This document shows, piece by piece, positions 46,760-55,193 of a stretch of DNA of 64,000 nt. The DNA lies in NCBI RefSeq assembly GCF_036697405.1, contig NZ_JBAHWA010000007.1:190338-254337 (forward strand). The letters are read 5' to 3'. Position 1 is the first letter of the stretch; the number at the start of each line of letters is the position of its first letter. A model generated the notes under the pieces. It did not search any database and was not told the origin of the DNA. It was given only the letters and a program-made list of their open reading frames with translations. This DNA comes from Lysobacter sp036697405. Lineage in GTDB: Bacteria > Pseudomonadota > Gammaproteobacteria > Xanthomonadales > Xanthomonadaceae. A program made the position numbers and the translations under genes.

Positions 46760-47491
46760 ATGCGCATCGCGGTCGTCTCGGACATCCACGGCAATCTCGG
46801 CGCGCTGCGCGCGGTGCTGGCCGATATCGACGCGCGCGCCTGCGATGTCACCGTCAACCTCGGCGACATCCTGTCCGGCCCGCTGCAACCGGTGGAAACC
46901 GCCGACCTGCTGATCGGCCTGGACCTGCCCACCATCCGCGGCAATCACGAACGCCAACTGCTGGAGCCGCGCGCGGGCATGGGCGCGTCCGACGCGCATG
47001 CGCGCGACCTGCTGCGCCCGGACCAGTTGCGCTGGATCGCCGCGCTGCCGACGACGCTGGCCTTGAACGAGCACGTCTACCTCTGCCACGGCACGCCGCG
47101 CGACGATCTCGAATACTTCCTCGAACAGCTCGACGCCGGCGTTCCGCGCGCGGCCACCGCGGCCGAGGCCGCGCAACGCGCCGGCGACCTCCGCCATGCC
47201 GTGATCCTGTGCGGCCACACCCACATTCCGCGCGCGACCCGCCTGGACGACGGCCGGCTGCTGGTGAATCCCGGCAGCGTCGGCCTGCAGGCCTACCACA
47301 GCGAGCATCCCAGCCCGCACGACATGCAGGTCGGCGACCCGCACGCCCGCTACGCCATCGTCGACGACGCCGGCGGGCGCTGGCGGGCCGAACACATCGC
47401 GGTCGGCTACGACCACGAGGCCGCCGCCGCGCAGGCCGCGCGCAACGGCCGCGCCGACTGGGCGCGGGCCCTGCGCAGCGGCCGGGTCTAG
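46760..47491 (+). CDS. YfcE/MJ0936-like metallophosphoesterase
   Basis: 243-residue cytosolic phosphodiesterase with the full motif set: DIHGNLGALRAVL, LGDILSGP, RGNHERQ, CHGTP and CGHTHIPR. The family hydrolyses artificial and small phosphodiesters; the natural substrate is unknown. It closely follows the hairpin after the dehydrogenase. Confidence 0.88.
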   Translation: MRIAVVSDIHGNLGALRAVLADIDARACDVTVNLGDILSGPLQPVETADLLIGLDLPTIRGNHERQLLEPRAGMGASDAHARDLLRPDQLRWIAALPTTLALNEHVYLCHGTPRDDLEYFLEQLDAGVPRAATAAEAAQRAGDLRHAVILCGHTHIPRATRLDDGRLLVNPGSVGLQAYHSEHPSPHDMQVGDPHARYAIVDDAGGRWRAEHIAVGYDHEAAAAQAARNGRADWARALRSGRV

Positions 47492-47535
47492 CCGCCGCGG
47501 CCAGGGTGGCCGCATCGCTCAGGGGAGTCGCGCGC

Positions 47536-47865
47536 ATGAACGGTCCCGAGCTCGAAAACATCGGCGCCTGGCCGCTGGTCAGTCTGGCCCTGGGCCTGAT
47601 CGCCTGGGGCCTGGCGATCTGGGCCTGGTTCGCCACCGAGCAGCTCAACCAGCACCTGTGGCTAGTGCTGCCGGCGCAGGGCGTCGCCCTGCTGGCGGTG
47701 ATCTGCGGGCACAAGGCACGCGCCGCGATCCGCCGCCGCGAGGAGCCGCCGGGCGGCGCCGGCCTGGCCGCGGCGGGACTGTGGCTGGGCTATCCGGTGC
47801 TGCTGACGGCACTGGCCGCGCTGGGTTCCATGGTGTTTTTCCTGTGCTGCGGGGTGATCGGATAG
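47536..47865 (+). CDS. DUF4190-like small membrane protein
   Basis: 109-residue protein with three hydrophobic segments (about 10-30, 37-56, 78-106). The central segment ends in ICGHKARAAIRRRE, which resembles the DUF4190 pattern of a GxxAL-x-GHxAR motif. GGGGAG lies 9 nt before the ATG at 47536. Function unknown. Confidence 0.78.
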   Translation: MNGPELENIGAWPLVSLALGLIAWGLAIWAWFATEQLNQHLWLVLPAQGVALLAVICGHKARAAIRRREEPPGGAGLAAAGLWLGYPVLLTALAALGSMVFFLCCGVIG

Positions 47866-47971
47866 GCTCCGGCGCCTTGCCGAAGCCGGCGCACGACGCA
47901 TTCGCGCTCGCGTGAGGAGCGCCGCATAGGCGATAATGCTTTTTCGTTCTACAGCGGACGCCTGCGATCCC

Positions 47972-49027
47972 GTGTACAGCCTCGCCCGCCCCTTTCTCTT
48001 CGGACTGGATGCCGAACGAGCGCATGGCCTTGGCCTCGCGGCGCTGGAAACGGCTTATCGCACCGGCCTCAACCCGCTGCTGACCACCCGGCCCAAGCCG
48101 TTTCCGACCAAGGCCTTCGGCCTGACCTTCCCCAATCCGGTCGGCCTGGCCGCCGGCCTGGACAAGAACGGCGCGCACATCGACGCCCTGCTCGCCCTGG
48201 GCTTCGGCTTCGTCGAGATCGGCACGGTCACGCCGCGGCCGCAGGAAGGCAATCCGAAGCCGCGCATGTTCCGCCTGCCCGAGCACGAGGCGGTGATCAA
48301 CCGCCTGGGCTTCAACAACGAGGGCGTCGATGCCCTGGTCCGCAACGTCGAGCGCGCCCAGCGCCGCCACGGCCTGCTGGGCATCAACATCGGCAAGAAC
48401 AAGGACACCCCGAACGAGTCGGCCGAGGACGATTACCTGCTGTGCCTGGAGCGGGTCTATCCGCTGGCCGACTACGTCACGGTCAACATCTCCTCGCCCA
48501 ACACCGCCGGCCTGCGCGAGCTGCAGGAAGAGCAATCCCTGCGCCGCCTGATCGGCACCCTGCGCGAGGCGCAGGAGAAATACGCCGGCCTGCACAGCAA
48601 GCGCGTGCCGATGCTGGTCAAGATCGCGCCCGACCTGTCCGATCACGACATCGAGGCCGCCGCGCGCGTGCTCAGCGAGCTGCAGGTCGACGGCGTGATC
48701 GCCACCAACACCACCGTCTCGCGCATCGCCATCGAAGGCGCGGCGCACGCGGGCGAGGTCGGCGGCCTGTCCGGGCGTCCTCTGATGGGCCAGTCGACCA
48801 CGGTGCTGCGCATGCTGCGCACGCGCCTGCCCGAGTCGATCCCGATGATCGGCGTCGGCGGCATCCTGTCCGGCGCCGACGCGGTCACCAAGATGGCCGC
48901 GGGCGCGGCCCTGGTGCAGTGCTACACCGGCCTGGTCTATCGCGGCCCGGCACTGGTGAACGAATGCGTGGAAGCGATGCGCCGCCGCAAGGAAGCGCCC
49001 AGCCGCGGTAACGTGCCGCCGGTATGA
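47972..49027 (+). CDS. pyrD: Dihydroorotate dehydrogenase (quinone), class 2
   Basis: 351-residue membrane-associated FMN enzyme of pyrimidine synthesis that passes electrons to quinone. It shows NPVGLAAGLDKNG, GFGFVEIGTVTPRPQEGNPKPR, FNNEG, the class 2 NISSPNT with catalytic Ser, TNTTVSR, GLSGRPL and IGVGGILSG. The GTG at 47972 is chosen because homologues begin with the YSLARPFLF amphipathic helix; an ATG at 47936 would add twelve unmatched residues. Its stop overlaps the murB start (ATGA). Confidence 0.95.
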   Translation: MYSLARPFLFGLDAERAHGLGLAALETAYRTGLNPLLTTRPKPFPTKAFGLTFPNPVGLAAGLDKNGAHIDALLALGFGFVEIGTVTPRPQEGNPKPRMFRLPEHEAVINRLGFNNEGVDALVRNVERAQRRHGLLGINIGKNKDTPNESAEDDYLLCLERVYPLADYVTVNISSPNTAGLRELQEEQSLRRLIGTLREAQEKYAGLHSKRVPMLVKIAPDLSDHDIEAAARVLSELQVDGVIATNTTVSRIAIEGAAHAGEVGGLSGRPLMGQSTTVLRMLRTRLPESIPMIGVGGILSGADAVTKMAAGAALVQCYTGLVYRGPALVNECVEAMRRRKEAPSRGNVPPV

Positions 49028-50070
49028 GCGACGCTGTCCGCCTCCTGCGCGAGGCCGCACTGACCCGACGCAACACCTTCGGCGTGGCCGCGACCGCGCC
49101 CGTGCTGGCCGAAGTCGCCGACGCCGCGCGCCTGGACGAAGTCCTGCGCCTGCCCGAGCTGCGCGACGGCATCGCCCTGATCCTGGGCGGCGGCAGCAAC
49201 TTGCTGTTCGCCGGCGATCCCGAGGGCCCGGTGCTGGCACTGACCGGCGAACGCGTGCAGGTGCTGGGCGAAGCGCTCGACCGCGATGGCGCGATCCTGC
49301 GCGCCGACGCCGGCGTGCCCTGGCACGGCTTCGTGATGCGCACCCTGGAGGCCGGTTACGCCGGCCTGGAAAACCTGGCCCTGATCCCGGGCACGGTCGG
49401 CGCCGCGCCGATCCAGAACATCGGCGCCTACGGCGTGGAAGTGTGCGACTTCGTGCATGCGGTCGAGGCCTACGAGCCGGTCACCGCCACCGCGCACCGC
49501 TTCGACGCCGCGGCCTGCCGCTTCGCCTATCGCGACAGCCTGTTCAAGCACGCGCCCGACCGCTACCTGGTGACCGCGGTCGAGTTCGCCCTGCCGCGCA
49601 CGCCGGCGCTGCGCCTGGACTACGCCGGTTTGGCCGAGGAACTCGCGGCCATGGGCGTGGATGCGCCGACCCCGCGCAGCGTCGCCGAAGCGGTGATCGC
49701 GATCCGGCGCCGCAAGCTGCCCGACCCGGCCGTGCTCGGCAATGCCGGCAGCTTCTTCAAGAATCCGATCGTGGCGCGCGCCCAGGCCGAGGCGCTGCAG
49801 GCCGAACACGCCGCGTTGCCGGTGTTCCGCGGCGCCGACGAGGACAGCCGCAAGCTCTCGGCCGGCTGGCTGATCGACGCCTGCGGCTGGAAGGGCCACC
49901 GCGACGGCGACGCCGGCGTGGCCGCCTCGCACGCGCTGGTGCTGGTCAACCACGGCCATGCCAGCGGCGCGCAACTGCTCGACCTCGCTCGCCGCATCGC
50001 CGATTCGGTGCAGGCCCGCTTCGGCGTCGCGATCGAACCCGAGCCGCGCCTGATCGGCGCACGCTGGTGA
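49024..50070 (+). CDS. murB: UDP-N-acetylenolpyruvoylglucosamine reductase (type I)
   Basis: 348-residue flavoenzyme of peptidoglycan precursor synthesis. It has NTFGVAA, LGGGSNLLF, GLENLALIPGTVGAAPIQNIGAYG, FAYRDSLFK (the Tyr-loop of type I enzymes), GNAGSFFKNP (proton-donor Ser) and the C-terminal ASHALVLVNHG. Translationally coupled to pyrD upstream (ATGA) and to the transporter downstream (GTGA). Confidence 0.96.
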   Translation: MSDAVRLLREAALTRRNTFGVAATAPVLAEVADAARLDEVLRLPELRDGIALILGGGSNLLFAGDPEGPVLALTGERVQVLGEALDRDGAILRADAGVPWHGFVMRTLEAGYAGLENLALIPGTVGAAPIQNIGAYGVEVCDFVHAVEAYEPVTATAHRFDAAACRFAYRDSLFKHAPDRYLVTAVEFALPRTPALRLDYAGLAEELAAMGVDAPTPRSVAEAVIAIRRRKLPDPAVLGNAGSFFKNPIVARAQAEALQAEHAALPVFRGADEDSRKLSAGWLIDACGWKGHRDGDAGVAASHALVLVNHGHASGAQLLDLARRIADSVQARFGVAIEPEPRLIGARW

Positions 50071-50978
50071 GCGCACCGCTGTCGCAACCGATGCGCGCGG
50101 CCGCCTACATGCTGGCCAGCACGCTGTGCTTCGGCGCGATGGCGGTGGTGATCCGGATCGCCTCGGCCGAGCTGCACACCTTCGAGATCGCGTTCTTCCG
50201 CAACTTCTTCGGCCTGCTCGCGGTGCTGCCGCTGCTGGCCGGCGCCAACCGCGCCGCGCTGCGCACGCGCCAGTTGCCGCGTTATTTCGTCCGCTGCGCG
50301 ATCGGCATCTGCTCGATGCTGGCCGGCTTCTGGGCGATCGGCCACCTGCCGCTGGCGCAAGCGATCTCGCTGTCGTACTCCACGCCCTTGTTCGTGACCA
50401 TCGCCGCGGTGCTGTTCCTGGGCGAGCAGGTGCGGGCGCGGCGCTGGGCCGCGGTCGCCCTGGGCTTCGTCGGCGTGCTGGTGATCGTGCGTCCGGGTTC
50501 GGCCGATTTCACCGCCGGCACCCTGATCGCGCTGCTGGCGGCGGTGCTCAGCGGCGTGGTCGCGATCCAGATCAAGCAGCTGTCGCGGGTCGACTCGGCC
50601 AACACCATCGTGCTCTACACCTATCTGTTCTGGGTGCCGATGTCGCTGCTGCCCGCACTGTTCGTCTGGCAATGGCCGCAAGGCGCGATGTGGGTATGGG
50701 TGATCGCCGCCGGCGTGCTCGGCACCGGCGGCCAGTTGCTGTGGACGCACGCGCTCAAGCTGGGCGAAGTGTCCGCGCTGACCCCGATCAGCTTCATGCA
50801 GCTGCCGCTGGTGGCGCTCGCCGGCTGGCTGTGGTTCGGCGAATCCATCGACCGTTGGACCGTGATCGGCGCGGCCATCATCCTGGCCTCCAACGCCTAC
50901 ATCGCCCACCGCGAGGCGGTGCTGGCGCGGCGCGCGGCCTCCAACGCGCCCAGCGAAGCGGCGATTCCGGGCGAATAA
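50067..50978 (+). CDS. EamA/DMT-family transporter
   Basis: 303-residue inner-membrane transporter with ten hydrophobic helices in two EamA repeats, containing FEIAFFRNFFGL and LPLAQAISLSYSTPLFVTIAAVLFLGE. The GTG at 50067 overlaps the murB stop by 4 nt and is preferred over the ATG at 50091. Substrates of this family include metabolites and amino acids; none can be assigned. Third gene of the pyrD-murB unit. Confidence 0.88.
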   Translation: MSAPLSQPMRAAAYMLASTLCFGAMAVVIRIASAELHTFEIAFFRNFFGLLAVLPLLAGANRAALRTRQLPRYFVRCAIGICSMLAGFWAIGHLPLAQAISLSYSTPLFVTIAAVLFLGEQVRARRWAAVALGFVGVLVIVRPGSADFTAGTLIALLAAVLSGVVAIQIKQLSRVDSANTIVLYTYLFWVPMSLLPALFVWQWPQGAMWVWVIAAGVLGTGGQLLWTHALKLGEVSALTPISFMQLPLVALAGWLWFGESIDRWTVIGAAIILASNAYIAHREAVLARRAASNAPSEAAIPGE

Positions 50979-51260
50979 GGCCCGCATCGCCGCAGCGCCA
51001 TGCTGCGGCGCAAGAACCGGCGCGGCGGCAAACCCGGTTCCGTGACCGGATTCCGGGCAAAAACGGACAGGCAGGGCTGCGTTTGCGGCCAATCGGCGCT
51101 GCGCGCGCGATACGCATTGACGCTGCCGCACGCGCGGCGATATCCAGACGCAGCAGTATGGACAGGGGGCTGCCGCGGCTGCGCCGGTGCTGGGGACCGG
51201 CAACGCGCCGCGTCGCGCGGGCACGGCCCGCACACATCGCACGCAAAGGAGAGCAAGGCC

Positions 51261-52676
51261 ATGGCACATGCCCGATACGCCGCCCGACCCGTCGCCGTCG
51301 TCCTGCTGGGAGGCGCGATCGCGCTGGCCAGCCCGCCGCTGTTGGCCGAGGAAGGCGACTACGGTTTCTTCCAGACCCTGCGCAACCTGGTCTCGCCGCC
51401 GCGCGCCAACAACCCGGTCACGCCCGCGCAGCGCCAGGGCCAGTACCCGCTGCTGAGCCGCGACGCGACCAAGGCCGACGGCTTCGATCCGGGCGCCTAT
51501 TACCAATGGCAGACCGTGCAGTTGCCGGCCGAGACCGGCGCGGTCTGCGGCGACGGGTCGCCGTACAAGATCTTCGTCAACCGCGTGCCCAACACCACCA
51601 ACACCATCGTCTACATGGAAGGCGGCGGCGCGTGCTGGGACTACGCCAGTTGCTCCGGACAGAGCGGCATCCGCGGCGCGCGCAATCCCAACGGCATCCC
51701 CGACGACTACATGAGCCTGCTCAATCCCGGCGCCAGCCTGGTGAGCCCGTTCGTGACCCGGGTCAGCCCGTTCGACGGGGTCAAGACCCAGAACTGGAAC
51801 ATGGTCTACGTGCCCTACTGCACCGGCGACATCTACGGCGGCGACAAGGTCGCGGTCTACGACGACCCCAGCAACCAGGCGCCGCCGCTGGTCTGGCACC
51901 ACAACGGCCTGCGCAACTCGCGCGCGGTGACGGCGTGGTTGAAGGACAACCTGCCGCGTCCGGGCCAGATGCTCAGCACCGGCTGCAGCGCCGGCGGCGC
52001 CGGCAGCCTGATCAACTACGACCCGCTGCGGCGCGACCTCGCGCCCTCGCGCAGCTTCCTGATCGACGACTCCGGCCCGATCTTCCCGACTCCGCGCAAC
52101 GGCGATCCCGCCCAGTACCCCTCGCAAGCGCTGATGGCGCACATCCGCGGCGCCTGGGGCCTGGACGCGCCCAACGGCCCGCTCGCCTATCTCGCCAGCG
52201 GCCTGCCGCAACTGGATCTCGACGAACTGGGCTCGCTGTATCCGGCGCTGGCCAACAAGCACAGCGGCGACCGCCTCGGCGCCACCCATTTCTGGCAGGA
52301 CCTCAACTACTCCTCCTACTCCTACGAGCGCTTCCACGCCGATATCCAGGCCGCGCCCAATCAGGCCGCAAAAGAAGCCTTGATCCACAGCAAGTGGGGC
52401 GCCGACACCCAGCGCCTGTCCGCGCGCTTGAACACACTGGACAACTTCGGCGGCTACTTCCCGCAGTACCGCGCCCTCAACGAGAGCCACTGCACCACCA
52501 TCGTCGACTTCAAGAACGGCGACGTGCAGGCGCAGAACCTGCAGCTGAAGCAGTTCATCGACAGCGTGCTGGACGGCAACGGCAAGGTCGTCGACGCCAG
52601 CGAGGCCGACGACCAGGCCGACCGCGCCAAGCCGTTCAACCTGCTGTACTGGCTGGTCGACCAGCTGCTGGCTTGA
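51261..52676 (+). CDS. Secreted pectin-acetylesterase/Notum-family hydrolase
   Basis: 471-residue exported esterase with a Sec signal (about 1-30, ending LLAEE). Pectinacetylesterase-family motifs are visible: YMEGGGACWDYASC, VYVPYCTGDIYGG, the nucleophile motif GCSAGGAGS and later DDSGP. The family removes acetyl or acyl esters from polysaccharides or proteins; a target cannot be fixed. AAGGAG lies 11 nt before the ATG. The 282 nt before it hold no gene. It is followed after 15 nt by a membrane-anchored helical protein that may be its partner. Confidence 0.86.
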   Translation: MAHARYAARPVAVVLLGGAIALASPPLLAEEGDYGFFQTLRNLVSPPRANNPVTPAQRQGQYPLLSRDATKADGFDPGAYYQWQTVQLPAETGAVCGDGSPYKIFVNRVPNTTNTIVYMEGGGACWDYASCSGQSGIRGARNPNGIPDDYMSLLNPGASLVSPFVTRVSPFDGVKTQNWNMVYVPYCTGDIYGGDKVAVYDDPSNQAPPLVWHHNGLRNSRAVTAWLKDNLPRPGQMLSTGCSAGGAGSLINYDPLRRDLAPSRSFLIDDSGPIFPTPRNGDPAQYPSQALMAHIRGAWGLDAPNGPLAYLASGLPQLDLDELGSLYPALANKHSGDRLGATHFWQDLNYSSYSYERFHADIQAAPNQAAKEALIHSKWGADTQRLSARLNTLDNFGGYFPQYRALNESHCTTIVDFKNGDVQAQNLQLKQFIDSVLDGNGKVVDASEADDQADRAKPFNLLYWLVDQLLA

Positions 52677-52691
52677 GGCGCGGCCGCACGC

Positions 52692-53300
52692 ATGAGCCGC
52701 ACCAAGTTGCTGTTGATCGCCCTCGCCGTCGCGGCCATGGCCGCGGCGGTGCTGGTGGCGCGCTCGCGCGAGGCGCGCGCGAGCCTCGCGCCCGCTGCGG
52801 GCGCGCGCGCCGGTCAGGCCGAAGCCGTGCAGGCGGCCTTGCTCGGCAGCCCGCAGGCGCGCGCGTACCGCGATCGGGAACAGTTCCGCGACGATGCCAA
52901 ACGCTATTTCCGCGACGCCGCCGCGCTGAGCTCCGCCGAGCGCCGCCGCCAAGCCCAGGCCCTGGAACGCGATGTCGACGCCTACGAACGCGCCGGCGAG
53001 CTGTCGGCCGGCGAAACCATGCTGTTGCGCGTGGCCCTGATCCAGGCCACCGTGCCCGACCGGGCCGAGCAGATGCGCCGGGTCGAAGCGCTGGCGACGC
53101 GCTACCGCGCCATCGCCGACCAGCGCAATGCGCAGTGGCTGGCCCAGCAGCGCAGCGATCCGCGCTTCCAGTCCTACAAACAGCGCGAGGCCGAGGTGGT
53201 GGCCGAGGTCGCGGCGCTGAGCCAGATTCCTGGCGGTCTCACCCGCGACGAGTACCTGCGCCAGCGTTTGCAGGCCGAGCGCGAACGCGCGTATCGCTGA
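52692..53300 (+). CDS. Membrane-anchored helical protein, possible esterase chaperone
   Basis: 202-residue protein with one N-terminal membrane helix (about 5-24) followed by charged, almost entirely alpha-helical sequence (EQFRDDAKRYFRDAAALSSAERRRQAQALE, RYRAIADQRNAQWLAQQRSDPRFQSYKQREAEVVAEV). The layout recalls lipase-specific foldases, which are membrane-anchored helical proteins encoded next to their esterase, but no family motif confirms this. 15 nt after the esterase gene, so co-transcription is likely. Confidence 0.68.
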   Translation: MSRTKLLLIALAVAAMAAAVLVARSREARASLAPAAGARAGQAEAVQAALLGSPQARAYRDREQFRDDAKRYFRDAAALSSAERRRQAQALERDVDAYERAGELSAGETMLLRVALIQATVPDRAEQMRRVEALATRYRAIADQRNAQWLAQQRSDPRFQSYKQREAEVVAEVAALSQIPGGLTRDEYLRQRLQAERERAYR

Positions 53301-53327
53301 GCGCCAGGTGGCTCCCTCTCTGAAGCT

Positions 53328-53432
53328 CCCCTCTTTGAAAAAGAGGGGTTGGGGGAGATTTGCTTTTTGCTTTTAAGCGCTAAGCCGCCAAAAGCAAATC
53401 CCCCCTAGCCCCCCTTTTGCAAAGGGGGGAAC
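53328..53432. repeat. Palindromic intergenic repeat (MITE/REP-like)
   Basis: A 105-nt element built of two small hairpins, CCCCTCTTTGAAAAAGAGGGG (53328-53348, given as its two arms CCCCTCTTT/AAAGAGGGG) and CCCCCCTTT/AAAGGGGGG (53409-53429). These sit inside a larger palindrome in which GGGGGAGATTTGCTTTT pairs with AAAAGCAAATCCCCCC. Elements of this look recur between genes in Xanthomonadaceae genomes. It contains no coding sequence. Confidence 0.82.
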
Positions 53433-53434
53433 AG

Positions 53435-53461
53435 CAAAAAAACGGCGCCCGAAGGCGCCGT
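53435..53461 (-). terminator. Rho-independent terminator of the YadA-like gene
   Basis: Read on the minus strand: stem ACGGCGCC, tetraloop TTCG, GGCGCCGT, followed by a run of seven T. A textbook UUCG-loop terminator 28 nt after the stop of the adhesin gene. Confidence 0.88.
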
Positions 53462-53489
53462 CAACGTGCCGCACATTCCCAGGGAAGCC

Positions 53490-55088
53490 TTACCAGCCGA
53501 AACCCAGGCCCACGCCCGCCGAGCTTTCCGAGCTGCTGAAGGCACCGCCGAAGGTCACCGTGGCGCGATCGCTGATCGCGCGCTGGTAGCCGATCGACAG
53601 GGCCTGTTCGCCGTTCTGGAAACCGGCACCCACCGCGACGCGGTTCTTGGTGTGGATGCCGGCGGCCGAGGTCGCCATCTGCACCATCGCCGCGGTCATC
53701 GCACCGGCGCGGTCGATGCGGCGGTCGGTGCGGTCGAAGCCCCACTCCATGTCCGAACGCAGATCGTCGATGGCCGCGATCGGCGCGGCGATCGCCTGGG
53801 CGAAGCGGGTGTCGGTGTAGGTGTTGGCGGTGCGCAGCGTGGCCGCATCGCCGGCGTCGGCGTGGGTGTTGGCGGCGTTGAGCGTGGCCGCGTCGCCGGC
53901 ATCGGCGTGCGCGTTGGCCTGGTTCAGCACCACCGCGTTGTTGCTGGTCACGCGCGAGTCGGTGTAGTTGTTGGCGCTGGCCAGGGTGCTCGCGGCGACC
54001 GTGTCGGTGTAGTTGTTGGCGCTGGCGAGGGTGGCGGCGGCGGTGGATTGCAACTGCCCCAGATTGACCGCGTCGGTGCCCTGGGTGCCGGCGGCGACGT
54101 TGGTGATCTGGCGTTCGTTGCCGCCGCTGCCCACCGAGACCGCGTTGCCGCGGTCGGCGACCGAACCCGCGCCCAGTGCGACGCTGTTACTGCCGCTGGC
54201 GTTGCTGCCCTGGCCGATCGCGGTCGCGTTCTGGCCGACCGCCTGCGCACCGTAGCCGAACGCGCTGCTGCCGATGCCGCTGGCGACGCTGCGACCGCCG
54301 AAGGCGCTGGACTGGTCGGCGGTGGCCTGCGCGCCGCCGCCGTAGGCGCTGGATTCCAGGCCGCTGGCGGTGGTCACTTCGTCCGGATCGACCACGCCGT
54401 CGCCGTCCTTGTCGACCCAGCCGCCGTTGGCGGTGGCGCCGTCGGCGCTGGCGACGCTGTGCGCGCCGGTCGCGGTGCTGCCCTTGCCGCTGGCGGTGGC
54501 GCCGGCGCCGTTGGCGGTGCTGGCCTCGCCCGAGGCCAGCGAACCGCTGCCGCTGGCGCTGCTGAGTTCGCCGCTGGCGATGGCGTTGTAGCCGTGCGCG
54601 GTGCTGCCCAGGCCGCTGGCTTCGCTGAAGCTGCCGGTGGCGGTGGCGTTGTCGTTGATGGCGCGCGCGCCGGCGCCGCTGGCGCTGCTGAATTGCCCCG
54701 AGGCCTCGCTGGCGGTGCCGGTGGCGGTGGCGAATTCGCCGCTGGCGTTGCTGCCGCTGCCGCTGGCGGTGGCGCCGAAGCCGCCGGCCTGCGCGCCCTG
54801 GCCCAGCGCGGTGCTCTGATCGCCGCCGGCGACGCTGTCGGCGCCGACCGCGGTGCTGCCGGTGCCGCTGGCGGTGCTGGCCGAACCGACCGCGGTGCTG
54901 CCGTCGCCGCTGGCGGTGGCGCCGCTGCCGCAGGCGGTGGCGCCGCCGCCGGCCGCGGTGGCGCCGCCGGTGGTGGTGCCGCCCAAGCCGTCGTCGAGCA
55001 GGCAGGGCTCGCCGGCCAGCGCGGTCATGGGCACGGCCAGCGCCAGCAGCAGCGCGGTCGACAGGATCGTGTGATGCGTGTGCTTCAT
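53490..55088 (-). CDS. YadA-like trimeric autotransporter adhesin with EF-hand insert
   Basis: 532-residue surface adhesin. Signal peptide (about 1-25, AVPMTALA), then a head of about 280 residues made of 7-residue YadA-type repeats (for example TASGTGSTAVG, SALGAGS-like units), a neck NAVSVGSGGNERQITNVAAGTQGTDAVNLGQL, a stalk with NNYTDT and AHADAGDAATL heptad-like repeats, and a membrane anchor (MEWGFDRTDRRIDRAGAMTAAMVQMATS to GVGLGFGW). Inside the head sits a perfect EF-hand loop, DKDGDGVVDPDE (codons 54378-54413). ATG at 55088 with GGGGGAAG upstream. Confidence 0.92.
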   Translation of the reverse strand: MKHTHHTILSTALLLALAVPMTALAGEPCLLDDGLGGTTTGGATAAGGGATACGSGATASGDGSTAVGSASTASGTGSTAVGADSVAGGDQSTALGQGAQAGGFGATASGSGSNASGEFATATGTASEASGQFSSASGAGARAINDNATATGSFSEASGLGSTAHGYNAIASGELSSASGSGSLASGEASTANGAGATASGKGSTATGAHSVASADGATANGGWVDKDGDGVVDPDEVTTASGLESSAYGGGAQATADQSSAFGGRSVASGIGSSAFGYGAQAVGQNATAIGQGSNASGSNSVALGAGSVADRGNAVSVGSGGNERQITNVAAGTQGTDAVNLGQLQSTAAATLASANNYTDTVAASTLASANNYTDSRVTSNNAVVLNQANAHADAGDAATLNAANTHADAGDAATLRTANTYTDTRFAQAIAAPIAAIDDLRSDMEWGFDRTDRRIDRAGAMTAAMVQMATSAAGIHTKNRVAVGAGFQNGEQALSIGYQRAISDRATVTFGGAFSSSESSAGVGLGFGW

Positions 55089-55150
55089 TGCTTCCCCCTA
55101 AGGAATCGTGTGATGGCCGTGCAACGCGGCCCTACCGGTGTCGAAGAAAT

Positions 55151-55176
55151 CGCCGGGCCCGTTTCCGGGCCCGGCG
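55151..55176. terminator. Strong hairpin between the subtilase and adhesin genes
   Basis: CGCCGGGCCCG (55151-55161), loop TTTC, CGGGCCCGGCG (55166-55176): an eleven-pair perfect stem 17 nt after the subtilase stop on the minus strand. A probable terminator without a long U-tract. Confidence 0.65.
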
Positions 55177-55193
55177 AAAGTAACGGGCCAAAG

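Noticed and set aside
49620..52952. Minus-strand frame of over 1,000 codons opposite murB, the transporter and the esterase
   Set aside because: The plus strand carries recognisable genes with coupled starts; the antisense translation has no family resemblance.
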